Shown in pieces: positions 1 through 9,511 of a stretch of DNA of 64,000 nucleotides. How positions within the stretch are numbered: position 1 is the first letter of the stretch; the number at the start of each line of letters is the position of its first letter. The DNA comes from Sphingobacteriia bacterium (GTDB taxonomy: Bacteria; Bacteroidota; Bacteroidia; Chitinophagales; Chitinophagaceae), in the NCBI GenBank assembly GCA_004294135.1, contig RDZY01000010.1, positions 1 to 64,000 on the forward strand, given 5' to 3'. The notes under the pieces are model-generated. The model made no database searches and was not told the DNA's origin. It saw nothing but the letters and a program-made list of their open reading frames with translations. Both the position numbers and the translations under genes were made by a program.

Positions 1-3000
1 AATGGTGGAGCCACTGTTTCTGCAAATACTGGAACGGGAAATACCATCAACCTAACAGGAAATATTCCAACAGGAGCTGCCAATTTTATTGAGTTGGTCG
101 TAAATGGTACGGTAGATCCTGCAACAGCAGTTGCAGCCATCACCAATACAGCTACTGCAAGCGCAGGAGCGGGTATTACAGATCCAACACCAGCTACCGC
201 TTCTGCAACTACCACGGTGAGTAGGCAGGCGGATGTGAAAATAGTAAAATCAGCTCCAGGTACTCGAGCTACCAATCAATCTATTGCTTATGAATTGGTG
301 ATTACCAATACTGGATACTCCAATGCCAGTGGTATCATCATCAGCGATATTATTCCAGCCAGTATTACAGGTATAGCATTCACTACCAGCACGGTGGGTA
401 ATGCAGCAGTAACTGGTAGTAATTTAACTGGTAATACACTTACCGTAAACGGAAATATTGCCAGTGGTACGGATACCATTAAAGTGAAAATAACTGGCAT
501 ACTTTCCGCACCGGGAGTAATTGCGAATACGGCTACGGTAAGTCTCCCCGGGGGACAAACAGATCCCAACCTCACCAACAACAGCAGCTCTGTAAGTACC
601 AATGTGACTACACAAACGGATATTATAATATCTAAAAAAGGCCCCGCTTCGGTGAATGTAAACGACGAGATTGAATACAAAATTGAAGTAGATAATTTAG
701 GCGTGAGTGATGCATATGGTGTGAGTATTACCGATCTGGTTTCGGCTGATATTACCAATGTGAGTTGGACGATTGCTAAAACAGGTAATGCAGGAACTGT
801 ATTTACGGCAAATACCAGTCAGTCTAGCAATACCGTTGATATCACAGCAGATATAGAAGGAACGGTAAATGGACCAGGTTCCATTACTATTACCATAAAA
901 GGGAAAGTTGCCAATAATGCGGGTGCTTCTATCACCAATATGGCACAAGTAGATTATGCCGGTATAAAACAAAGTGCTGTTACTACCATTGTAAATAATA
1001 GCTCAGATTTATCTATACAGAAAACAGCACCAACAACTGCGGATGCAGGTGCTCCAATACGCTATAATATTATAGTGAGAAATAATGGACCCGCCAATGC
1101 CAATAATATCAGCATCGCAGATTTGGTGCCAGCTAATATTGGGAATGTGAGTTGGACGGCAGTCGCTACCGGTACTGCAACTGTGGGTACTGCTAATGGT
1201 ACGGGTAATAATATCAACCTAACAGGAAGTATCAATGCGGGTGTGAATAATAGTATTTTGGTAACGATTAATGGTATTGTGAATGCAGGCGCAACGGGGG
1301 TTTTAACCAATACTGCGTCAGTAGTACCAGATCCATCACAGGTAGATCCAACGCCAGCAACGGCCACGGTGAATACCAGTATTACCAATAATGTAAACCT
1401 GCAAATAAATAAAGCAGCACCCAATAAAATGATTGCAGGAACCCCCATTAGTTATACCATAACAGTGAGCAATGGCGGGCCTTCTAATGCAAATGCGGTA
1501 AGCATCATAGATGCAGTGCCTGTGGGTATTACTGGAGTAAGTTGGTCTGCCATTGCAACGGGAACTGCAACCATTAATAATGGAGCAGTAGGTACCGGAA
1601 ATGCAGTGAATATATTAGCTGATTTACCAAGTGGTGGCGCCAATACTATTGTGGTTACGGTGAACGGAATGGTGCGTGCTGCATTTACGGGAACACTGAA
1701 TAATACAGCCTCATTAACCTATCAATCTAACCCTGCTGGAAGTTCCGCAACTGCTACCGTAGTTACAGCAGTACCTACTTTATTAATCAGCAAAGCCGCA
1801 CCAACGCAAGCTGCTGCGGGTACTTTAATAAATTATACGGTAGATATTACCAATATTGGCCCAAGTGATGCCAATGGAATTGCCATTGCAGATATAGTAC
1901 CTGCATCTATTAAGGCAGTAAGCTGGACGGCTACTGCCATTGGAAATGCTTCGGTGCTGACTGGTGCAATAGGAATGGGTAATACGGTTGCTGTTACCGG
2001 AAATATTATTGCAGGAATGGGTAATAGAATTACGTTACTCATAACTGGTAAAATTGATTCTACTTTTAGTGGAACCATCGCCAATACAGTTACTGCCCAA
2101 GGTGCTGGTGCTGTTCCAGTAAGTAGTACCATTAATACGGTTGCAAATTTAGTAGCAGATATTGCCATACAAAAAGCAGGGCCGCAGAATTTGGTGGCTG
2201 GTCAGCCGATACAATACAGTTTAATCATTAGCAATACAGGCCCTTCAAGAGCCAATGGAATTAGCATTTCAGATATAGTGCCTGCAGGTATTACCAATAC
2301 AAGCTGGAGTGCGACTGCCAATGGCAATGCAGCTATTTTAACGGGAGCTACTGGTACTGGAAATACGGTTGCCTTAACTGCTAATATTTCTACGGGTGCA
2401 ACCGATAATATTGTAGTAACCATCAACGGAATACTGAGTGCAACAGCACCTGCTACTCCTATAATAAATACTGCCAATGCCAGTCTACCCATTGCTTATA
2501 CCGATCCCAATGCTGGCAATAACTCAGCCAGTATTACAACGGTAGTAAGTAAGGTAGCTGATCTGCGAATCGTGAAAACAGGCCCTGCAGATCGTTCAAC
2601 CAATCAGTCCATCACTTATACATTGGTGGTTACGAATAATGGGCCATCTGCCGTTACTGGTTATACCATTACTGATTTAGTGCCAGTTGGCATTACCAAT
2701 ATAACTGCTACCAGTGCTATTACAGGTGCTGCTTCCGCAATCACAACGGTTACTGGAAACAATGTATCGGTAACGGGTAATATTGGAGCTGCTGTGGGTG
2801 ATAGTGTTAAAGTAACCATTACAGGAATTGCAGCCAGTACAGGTGTATTGAACAATACTGCAACCGTAAAATTACCGTTGGGTATTACTGATCCTGTGAG
2901 CAGCAATGATACCAGTATGGTGGCAACTACGGTAACCAATAATGTGGGTGTGGTAGTAAGTAAAACTGGACCTGCCTCGGTGAATGTTAGAGATAATATT

Positions 3001-6000
3001 CAGTATAGTATTGATATTACCAATTCAGGATTATCAGATGCCAATGGAATTGCTATCAGCGATTTGGTTTCTCCTGCTATTAGTAATGTAAGTTGGTCAG
3101 TGGTTAAATTATCGGGTAATGCAAATACCAACTTTGTGACCAACTCCCCACTTAATGCAAATAATATTGATATCACCGCTAATATAGAAGGAAGTATTAA
3201 TGGCCCTGGTGCTTTAAGAATCCTCATTAACGGAACCATTGCAGACAATGCTCCTGGCGCAATAACCAATATAGCTACAGCAGTATTTGAGGGAAGTAAA
3301 ACCAGTACCGTTACCAGTATTGTAAATAATAGTGTGGATCTGAATATTGTAAAATCAGGACCTACCAATATTGCCGCTGGATTACCCATTACTTATACTG
3401 TGGTAATGGGCAACAATGGCCCAGCTTCTGCAATTAACGCAGTATTGACTGATACAGTCCCTTCACAAATAAAAAATGTAAGCTGGACGGCCACTGTGCA
3501 AGGGACTGCAACATTGGGAGCTACACAAGCTGCCAGCGGCACGGGAAATAATATCAATATTATTGGTAACCTTCCAGTGGGTGCAACGAATGCTATTGCG
3601 CTTACCATTACTGGTATTGTAGATGCCAATTACAGCGGTGTATTTACCAATACAGCAACGGCTAAACCTTCATCACTGCAAGTAGATCCAACACCTGCTT
3701 CGTCAATGGTGAATACTACAGTGAGACTGTCAAGCAATCTCCAAATTGTAAAATCGGGTACCGCTAATATAGCTGCTGGTATGCCCATTGCTTATACATT
3801 GGTAGTAAACAATGCGGGTCCTTCTAATGCGAAAAATATAAGTATTGCAGATCTGGTACCTGCCAATATTAACAATGTGAGTTTTACTGCAACTGCATCA
3901 GGTGCTGCTAATATTGTATCTGGCGCAACTGGTACGGGAAATAGTATATTGATAGTAGCAGATATTCCTGCTGGAGTAAATGATTTTATCACCGTGCAAA
4001 TTAACGGGACGGTAAACGCCGCTTTCACAGGAAATATTAATAATACAGCAATGGTTACCAATAACGGTGTTTCCGTTGTTTCAAATCCTGCTGCTACAGT
4101 AGTGACCAATCAATCTAATATTCGCATTACAAAATCGGGTGCCAGTACTGGTATTGCAGGAGAAAGGATGATTTATCAACTGGAAATTACCAATACTGGA
4201 CCTTCCGATGCAAATGGATTGACCATTGCAGATATTGTTCCTGCCGAATTGACCAATGTTTCTTGGACCAGCAATACTTCGGGTAATGCGTTGGTAACCA
4301 CAGGCATTACGGGTACTGGAAATACCATCAATATTCTGGGCAATATAGCAGCAGGTATTGGGAATAAAATAAATATTGTGATTGCTGGGGTAATCAACCC
4401 AAGTTTTGCGGGTACTATTAATAACAGTGCCACAGCCACAACTGCTTTTGGTGTGGTGAGTAACTCGGGCGTTGTGAATACGGTGGTATCGGTGCAAACT
4501 GCGGTTCAAATTAGTAAAGTAGCTGCACCAACTGTGGTTGCTGGTAATAGACTTAGTTATGTAATTAATATTTCCAATGCGGGTCCTTCAGACGCAGTCA
4601 ATATTGCCATCAATGATCAGGTTCCTGCAATACTGAGTAATGTGAGTTTTACGGCTACTGGCACCAATGGGGCTTCAGTAAGTACTGCTAATGGAATTGG
4701 AAATACAATTGGTATTACTGCCAATATACCTGCTGGTGCTGCTCCATTGGTACGCTTAATGGTGAGTGGAACAGTTGACCCATCTTTTAGTGGAAATATC
4801 AGCAATACGGCTACTGCGCAAGCACCGGGTGGCTCATTGGTTTTGGCAACAGCAGAAACGGTAGCAAGCAGAATAGTAGATATTGAAATTAGTAAAGCAG
4901 CGCCTGCCATTGTGCTTATTGGCAATCAATTACGCTATCGGTTTACCATCAGAAACAATGGCCCTTCGGCCGCTGATGGTGCCAGCTTCACCGATGTGTT
5001 TTCTAGTGCGGTTAATAACCTAAGTTTTGCAATGGTAAGTGCAACCGCTGGATTAACTGGCATTAATCCCATCATTAATGGAAATACAGTAGATGCAACC
5101 ATTGCTTCATTCCCTGTAGGCGGAATAGCTGTTTTTGAAATTACAGGTATTGCCATCAATGCTGGAATAATTACAAACACTGCAACCATAACCGCGCCTA
5201 TTGGTGTTACTGAACCGAATACTGGTAATAATACAGCAGGTGACGCCATTACCAATATTTATCCAAAACCACCGCTTAAAATTGTTAAGACGATTGATCC
5301 AGCCGTTGGGCCCTATTTCTTGGGACAGGTAGTAACCTATACATTAAATATTCGTAATACTGGCGTTATTTCAGTAGTTCCAGTTCAAGTAAGAGACTTG
5401 TTGCCTAATGCAGCAAAAATCGGTAGTGTTATTTTATCAACTCCTTCTAGTGGAACGGCTGTTTACAGCAATCCTACCAATCAAATTATTTGGGATCTTC
5501 CGATTATGGCAGCGGGTGAAGCGGCCACCATAAAATACAGCCTAAAGATTACAGATACGGGTAGAATTAATAATACAGCCATTATAACAGGCCCTGTAGA
5601 TATTGCATTGTCTGATACTGCTAAGCTAGATTTTAAAGCTGTTTTATTGATCAACCTAAAAGTGTTGAAAAGTCTCCAAGCCCCAAGTATAATAAACGTT
5701 AAAGATGAAGTAGGCTTTACCATTGAAGCAGAAAATCAAGGACCTAATAAAGCTACCAATGTAGTAGTGCTGGATCCACTAAAATCTAATTTAGATGATC
5801 CCAGATTGATTGTGGTAACCAAAGGGACTTTTATTTACAACCCTACTACCAAAACAATTACATGGACTATTGGTGATATGCAGGTAGGAGAAAAGGCCAA
5901 GATGACCATTACTGGTGTTCGTATTAATTCGGGCGGACTTCTTGAAAACACTGCCACCATTAGTGGGCTTGAACTAGAGACCAATTCAACCGATAATATT

Positions 6001-6309
6001 GCTGAGGTTAAAACAGGTGCTGGAAATTCGGTAACCATTAATGGGGAAGAAATTTTCATCCCCAATACCATCACACCAAATGGGGATGGTAAAAACGATC
6101 GATTCCGGATTTTGGGCATCCAACGTTTTCCGGGTAGTAGGTTGAATATTTACAACCGTTGGGGCAATGCGATTTATCAAAGCAATAGTTACAACAATGA
6201 GTTTGATGGTGCTAATTTAACAGAGAGCACTTATTTCTATACACTTGATTTAAAATTACCGGCTGGAGGCATTAAAAAGTACAGCGGGTGGATTCAAATA
6301 ATGCGATAA
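1..6309 (+). CDS. Giant DUF11-repeat surface adhesin with T9SS type B sorting domain (5' partial)
   Basis: The frame is open from base 1, so the gene starts outside the window; 2,102 residues are visible. They form a chain of about 130-residue DUF11 domains (TIGR01451-like), each with a K-x-x-P, Y-x-(I/L), N-x-GPS and D-x-VP pattern and ending in NTA. I count fifteen unit starts plus the end of an earlier unit; the last three (from about 4876) diverge from the rest. The C-terminal segment, about residues 2016-2102, has the CHU_C gliding-motility C-terminal signature (TPNGDGKND, then IYNRWG, then YFY). From family knowledge, that domain directs export by the type IX system and surface anchoring (type B CTD). 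The product should be a long, Thr/Asn/Ala-rich cell-surface stalk or adhesin. It is followed after 3 bp by an SprF-like gene, the usual partner. The ligand cannot be told from sequence. Confidence 0.93.
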   Translation, partial: NGGATVSANTGTGNTINLTGNIPTGAANFIELVVNGTVDPATAVAAITNTATASAGAGITDPTPATASATTTVSRQADVKIVKSAPGTRATNQSIAYELVITNTGYSNASGIIISDIIPASITGIAFTTSTVGNAAVTGSNLTGNTLTVNGNIASGTDTIKVKITGILSAPGVIANTATVSLPGGQTDPNLTNNSSSVSTNVTTQTDIIISKKGPASVNVNDEIEYKIEVDNLGVSDAYGVSITDLVSADITNVSWTIAKTGNAGTVFTANTSQSSNTVDITADIEGTVNGPGSITITIKGKVANNAGASITNMAQVDYAGIKQSAVTTIVNNSSDLSIQKTAPTTADAGAPIRYNIIVRNNGPANANNISIADLVPANIGNVSWTAVATGTATVGTANGTGNNINLTGSINAGVNNSILVTINGIVNAGATGVLTNTASVVPDPSQVDPTPATATVNTSITNNVNLQINKAAPNKMIAGTPISYTITVSNGGPSNANAVSIIDAVPVGITGVSWSAIATGTATINNGAVGTGNAVNILADLPSGGANTIVVTVNGMVRAAFTGTLNNTASLTYQSNPAGSSATATVVTAVPTLLISKAAPTQAAAGTLINYTVDITNIGPSDANGIAIADIVPASIKAVSWTATAIGNASVLTGAIGMGNTVAVTGNIIAGMGNRITLLITGKIDSTFSGTIANTVTAQGAGAVPVSSTINTVANLVADIAIQKAGPQNLVAGQPIQYSLIISNTGPSRANGISISDIVPAGITNTSWSATANGNAAILTGATGTGNTVALTANISTGATDNIVVTINGILSATAPATPIINTANASLPIAYTDPNAGNNSASITTVVSKVADLRIVKTGPADRSTNQSITYTLVVTNNGPSAVTGYTITDLVPVGITNITATSAITGAASAITTVTGNNVSVTGNIGAAVGDSVKVTITGIAASTGVLNNTATVKLPLGITDPVSSNDTSMVATTVTNNVGVVVSKTGPASVNVRDNIQYSIDITNSGLSDANGIAISDLVSPAISNVSWSVVKLSGNANTNFVTNSPLNANNIDITANIEGSINGPGALRILINGTIADNAPGAITNIATAVFEGSKTSTVTSIVNNSVDLNIVKSGPTNIAAGLPITYTVVMGNNGPASAINAVLTDTVPSQIKNVSWTATVQGTATLGATQAASGTGNNINIIGNLPVGATNAIALTITGIVDANYSGVFTNTATAKPSSLQVDPTPASSMVNTTVRLSSNLQIVKSGTANIAAGMPIAYTLVVNNAGPSNAKNISIADLVPANINNVSFTATASGAANIVSGATGTGNSILIVADIPAGVNDFITVQINGTVNAAFTGNINNTAMVTNNGVSVVSNPAATVVTNQSNIRITKSGASTGIAGERMIYQLEITNTGPSDANGLTIADIVPAELTNVSWTSNTSGNALVTTGITGTGNTINILGNIAAGIGNKINIVIAGVINPSFAGTINNSATATTAFGVVSNSGVVNTVVSVQTAVQISKVAAPTVVAGNRLSYVINISNAGPSDAVNIAINDQVPAILSNVSFTATGTNGASVSTANGIGNTIGITANIPAGAAPLVRLMVSGTVDPSFSGNISNTATAQAPGGSLVLATAETVASRIVDIEISKAAPAIVLIGNQLRYRFTIRNNGPSAADGASFTDVFSSAVNNLSFAMVSATAGLTGINPIINGNTVDATIASFPVGGIAVFEITGIAINAGIITNTATITAPIGVTEPNTGNNTAGDAITNIYPKPPLKIVKTIDPAVGPYFLGQVVTYTLNIRNTGVISVVPVQVRDLLPNAAKIGSVILSTPSSGTAVYSNPTNQIIWDLPIMAAGEAATIKYSLKITDTGRINNTAIITGPVDIALSDTAKLDFKAVLLINLKVLKSLQAPSIINVKDEVGFTIEAENQGPNKATNVVVLDPLKSNLDDPRLIVVTKGTFIYNPTTKTITWTIGDMQVGEKAKMTITGVRINSGGLLENTATISGLELETNSTDNIAEVKTGAGNSVTINGEEIFIPNTITPNGDGKNDRFRILGIQRFPGSRLNIYNRWGNAIYQSNSYNNEFDGANLTESTYFYTLDLKLPAGGIKKYSGWIQIMR
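229..4875 (+). repeat. Two six-domain super-repeats inside the adhesin gene
   Basis: Units 1-6 (229-2556) and 7-12 (2557-4875) correspond pairwise. Units 1 and 7 share the TNQSI segment. Units 2 and 8 share GPASVNV, an IEG-x-x-NGPG segment and VNNS. Units 3 and 9 end in QVDPTPA. Units 4 and 10 share AAFTG. Units 5 and 11 share an NxGPSDANG segment and AG(M/I)GN(R/K)I. The incomplete unit before base 229 resembles unit 12 (IPxGAA, GTVDP). The period is about 2.3 kb (776 and 773 codons), so the gene appears to have grown by duplicating a six-domain block, followed by divergence. Confidence 0.75.
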
Positions 6310-6312
6310 GAT

Positions 6313-7329
6313 ATGTTTAAAAAATATAGTTATATGGCCAGGTTCTTTCTGATGTTGTTATTAACAACAACAACATACCGTATAAGTGCCCAACAGCAGA
6401 TTCAATTCAGCCAATACGTTTTTAATGGATTGGCTGTAAACCCCGCCTACGCTGGCTATCGTGGTGATACTTACCTGAGTGCCATTTATCGAAACCAGTG
6501 GGTGGGTTTTCCAGGGTCGCCCAAAACGGCTGGTATCAGCATTGATGGATTGTTCAATGGTCATAATGAAAATATGGGATGGGGTTTTCAGATGATGAGT
6601 GATAAAATGGGGCCTACTAATACCAGTTCTTTTTATGGTAATTATGCCTATCGTATTCAACTGGACAATGCAGATACCAAGCGTTTATGCATCGGCATTG
6701 GATTTGGGGCTTCTCAATACAGTATTGATGGAACGGCATTACAATATGTAGATGAAAACGACCAAACCATTCCCATTGTTCGATTGAACCGAATGGTACC
6801 TGATGCCAATTTCGGTATTTACTATTATACGCCTAAATCTTATATTGGTTTTTCTGTGATGGATTTATTGAATCCTAAAAACGTAAATAATTATGGGTAC
6901 CAATGGAACCAATATAAGTTTGGTTCTATGGAACGTTCACGACATATGTATTTGACTGCAGGTACGCTGATCACACTTAGCGAAAATGTAAAATTTAGAC
7001 CCTCTTTTTTATGGAAAGAAGATTTTAAAGGGCCTTCTAATTTTGATTTGAATGCGTTTCTATTATTACAAGATAAAATATGGATAGGAGCCAGTTACAG
7101 AACAGGTGTGCGCATTTGGAACAAGCAGGGACTGGATAAAAATTTAACCAATCAAGATGCATTTGCTGGTATTCTGGAATTAATAGCAAATGAAAGAATT
7201 AGAATTGGGTATTCCTATGATATCATGTTAAATGGATTAAATAATTACCAAAGAGGATCTCACGAATTAAGTATTGGACTTCGTTTTGCACGCAAAGACA
7301 ATCGAATTTATAGTCCCCGATATTTTTAA
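6313..7329 (+). CDS. PorP/SprF family type IX secretion outer-membrane protein
   Basis: A 338-residue protein with an N-terminal signal peptide ending near SAQ and the family hallmark right after it: QFSQYVFNGLAVNPAYAGYRG. The rest is beta-rich with alternating aromatic residues, as expected of a 14-strand outer-membrane barrel, and ends in aromatic F. In Flavobacterium, SprF is needed for secretion of the adjacent giant adhesin SprB; by analogy this one should serve the DUF11/CHU_C protein encoded 3 bp upstream. A second ATG at 6334 (MARFF) gives a more standard signal peptide and may be the true start. The gene looks intact. Confidence 0.93.
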   Translation: MFKKYSYMARFFLMLLLTTTTYRISAQQQIQFSQYVFNGLAVNPAYAGYRGDTYLSAIYRNQWVGFPGSPKTAGISIDGLFNGHNENMGWGFQMMSDKMGPTNTSSFYGNYAYRIQLDNADTKRLCIGIGFGASQYSIDGTALQYVDENDQTIPIVRLNRMVPDANFGIYYYTPKSYIGFSVMDLLNPKNVNNYGYQWNQYKFGSMERSRHMYLTAGTLITLSENVKFRPSFLWKEDFKGPSNFDLNAFLLLQDKIWIGASYRTGVRIWNKQGLDKNLTNQDAFAGILELIANERIRIGYSYDIMLNGLNNYQRGSHELSIGLRFARKDNRIYSPRYF

Positions 7330-7372
7330 TTGATCAGCGATTTCAATGGCTAAAAACAATAAACAGATACAG

Positions 7373-9439
7373 ATGAAATTTTTCAGTATTATACTTATTT
7401 ATTTGCTTTGCTTTTTTTCTTTGTCAGCACAAGAGCGAGATGCTTATGAGCCGCTTGCCAATCAACGTTTCTATACTTTTCAGTATGCTTATGCGGCGCC
7501 TATTTATGAAAAATTATTGCTACAGAAAAAAATCAACAATGAATGGTTCTATAAACTCGGATTCTGTTACCAGCGTACCGATCAATACACAAAAGCAATT
7601 GCTAATTACAAAAAATTTATTCAAAAAGATACGAGCGACCATCGGGATATTGTTCTGCAAATTGCTGATTTGTATAAAATGATTGGTCGTTGTGATTCTG
7701 CAAAATATTATTACGGATGGTTCAGTAGCAAATGGGGTGAATCTAAACAAATCGCTGAAAGAATAAAAGGCTGCGATATGGTTCCAGTTTGGATGGCAAA
7801 TCCTACTGATTTTGTAGTTCGCAATGCAATGCCATTTAATTCAGGTTTATCAGATTGGGGTGCGGTTCCTTATTCAAAAGATACGGTGGTATTCATGTCT
7901 GATTCGGTTAGAGCTTCTGTTATTAAAAACGATAAAAATTCATTTGATTACAGGTGGAATGGCAACGCTTTTTTTAATTTGTATACAGGAATAGGCATAT
8001 TGAAAGATACTGGTATGCAGCAGGGCATTAAAATTAATAATTTCTCACCACTTATTAATCGCTCTGCACTTCATATTGGTCCAGCTACCTTTACCAAAGT
8101 AAACGACACGGTTTATTTTACACAGACTTATCAAGAATCGAATAACTTATATGCAAAATACAAACACCGTTATTTAGTTGGTTCACGAAGGCTAGAAATT
8201 TTTGCAGCTATAAAAGATCAATATGGTAATTGGAAACAACCGTGGCGAATAAGTTTCAATAATAAAAATGCATACAATATTGGTCACCCTACGCTAAACG
8301 ACAATGGAGATATCATGTATTTTACTGCTGATATGCCCGGTGGTATTGGGAAAACAGATATTTGGTATAGTATTAAGGATGCGACTGGAAACTGGGGTGA
8401 GCCCATCAACTGTGGCGATGCTGTTAACACGGTTGACGATGAAGCCTATCCCATACTAAATGCAGATGGGTCACTTTATTTTGCAAGTAAGGGGCATATA
8501 GGTATGGGTGGTTTTGATATTTTCAGCACCAAAGGTTCAACATCTAATTGGTCAACTCCCACTAATATGGGCTTCCCGGTGAATTCGCCGCGCGATGATT
8601 TTCATTTTATTTTGCAACGCAATGGAAGTGGGTATTTTGCTTCTAATAGAATAGGGGGACTTGGTTCTGATGATATTTATGCTTTTACTTCCCCTGCAAT
8701 AAAAATTCCACCACCAGCTAAGAAAATCCTTGCGCCATCTCCTTGTATTTTAGCGGTGAAAGTAAGAGATAAATCAACGCAACTATTTTTAGATAGTATC
8801 ATCATCCGCTTAATTAATAAATGTACATCACTTAGTTATGCGGCATTCTCTAATGCTCAATCTTATTCAACATTTGTTTTACAACCCGGATGTAAATACC
8901 AACTGGTGGCGGTTAAAATAGGTATATTGTGTGACACTGTTTTGATAGGAGAAGATGAAATAAAAAATGATACTATTTTTAAAGTACTTGAGTTGTATAA
9001 AAAAGAAGTGAAGCAGGTTCCAGCAGATGAAGAATGGATTAAAAAATTCACTGGATTGAAAGTATTGCCTCCAAAACCGAATGATAAATTTATTTTACGT
9101 GATATTTATTACGATCTAAATCAGCATTTTATTCGTCCCGATGCGGCTAAAATTTTAGATACATTGGCCATGGTGATACGGTATTATCCAACACTTGAAA
9201 TAGAGCTTTCTTCCCATACCGATAGCAGGTCTAGTGATTTGTACAACCTAACACTATCTCAAAAAAGGGCAATAGCAGCAGTGGAATACCTGGCAAGTAA
9301 GGGCATTGATCGCAAGCGCTTAGTGGCAAAAGGTTATGGCGAACAAAAACTCATTAATGCTTGTAAAAATGGGGCTAAATGCACCGAAGAACAACACCAA
9401 AAAAATAGAAGAACCGAAGTAAGGGTGCTTAAATTTTAG
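7373..9439 (+). CDS. PorE-like TPR / beta-propeller / OmpA-domain envelope protein
   Basis: The order of domains matches PorE: N-terminal TPR-like helices (about residues 20-130), a PD40/WD40-like propeller with repeated Y(F/I)(T/A)S and DI(W/F/Y) strands (about 250-460), a carboxypeptidase-regulatory-like segment (about 470-560), and a C-terminal OmpA peptidoglycan-binding domain (about 575-688) with SSHTDSR and the NRRTEVR ending. PorE anchors the T9SS PorK/N ring to peptidoglycan; here the gene follows an adhesin and an SprF-like gene, so an accessory, adhesin-specific role is likely. I chose the ATG at 7373 because MKFFSIILIYLLCFF begins a good signal peptide; an in-frame ATG at 7346 would add nine polar residues. 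It starts 43 bp after the preceding stop. Confidence 0.88.
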   Translation: MKFFSIILIYLLCFFSLSAQERDAYEPLANQRFYTFQYAYAAPIYEKLLLQKKINNEWFYKLGFCYQRTDQYTKAIANYKKFIQKDTSDHRDIVLQIADLYKMIGRCDSAKYYYGWFSSKWGESKQIAERIKGCDMVPVWMANPTDFVVRNAMPFNSGLSDWGAVPYSKDTVVFMSDSVRASVIKNDKNSFDYRWNGNAFFNLYTGIGILKDTGMQQGIKINNFSPLINRSALHIGPATFTKVNDTVYFTQTYQESNNLYAKYKHRYLVGSRRLEIFAAIKDQYGNWKQPWRISFNNKNAYNIGHPTLNDNGDIMYFTADMPGGIGKTDIWYSIKDATGNWGEPINCGDAVNTVDDEAYPILNADGSLYFASKGHIGMGGFDIFSTKGSTSNWSTPTNMGFPVNSPRDDFHFILQRNGSGYFASNRIGGLGSDDIYAFTSPAIKIPPPAKKILAPSPCILAVKVRDKSTQLFLDSIIIRLINKCTSLSYAAFSNAQSYSTFVLQPGCKYQLVAVKIGILCDTVLIGEDEIKNDTIFKVLELYKKEVKQVPADEEWIKKFTGLKVLPPKPNDKFILRDIYYDLNQHFIRPDAAKILDTLAMVIRYYPTLEIELSSHTDSRSSDLYNLTLSQKRAIAAVEYLASKGIDRKRLVAKGYGEQKLINACKNGAKCTEEQHQKNRRTEVRVLKF

Positions 9440-9461
9440 TGCTGGCTTTAATGAGTTATTT

Positions 9462-9492
9462 TTTGCAGTCAACTTCCGATTGCTTAATTTAC
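9462..9492 (+). promoter_or_regulatory. Candidate Bacteroidota promoter for the Asp-box propeller gene
   Basis: TTTG at 9462-9465 and TAATTTAC at 9485-9492 are 19 bp apart, which matches the -33/-7 spacing of the primary sigma factor in this phylum, although the last two bases of the -7 box differ from TAnnTTTG. The start codon is 19 bp downstream. Confidence 0.4.
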
Positions 9493-9511
9493 CTGTCTAA
9501 CTTAAGTAGAC

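Noticed and set aside
1..4875. Regular direct repeats that could be mistaken for a CRISPR or tandem satellite.
   Set aside because: The period is about 390 bp, the repeats stay in frame and diverge as protein domains; they are DUF11 units.
288..5723. A series of minus-strand open frames opposite the adhesin gene (for example 758-288, 2168-1833 and 5255-4935).
   Set aside because: They are Val/Ile/Pro/Leu-rich antisense shadows of the Thr/Asn/Ala-rich repeats and recur at the repeat period.
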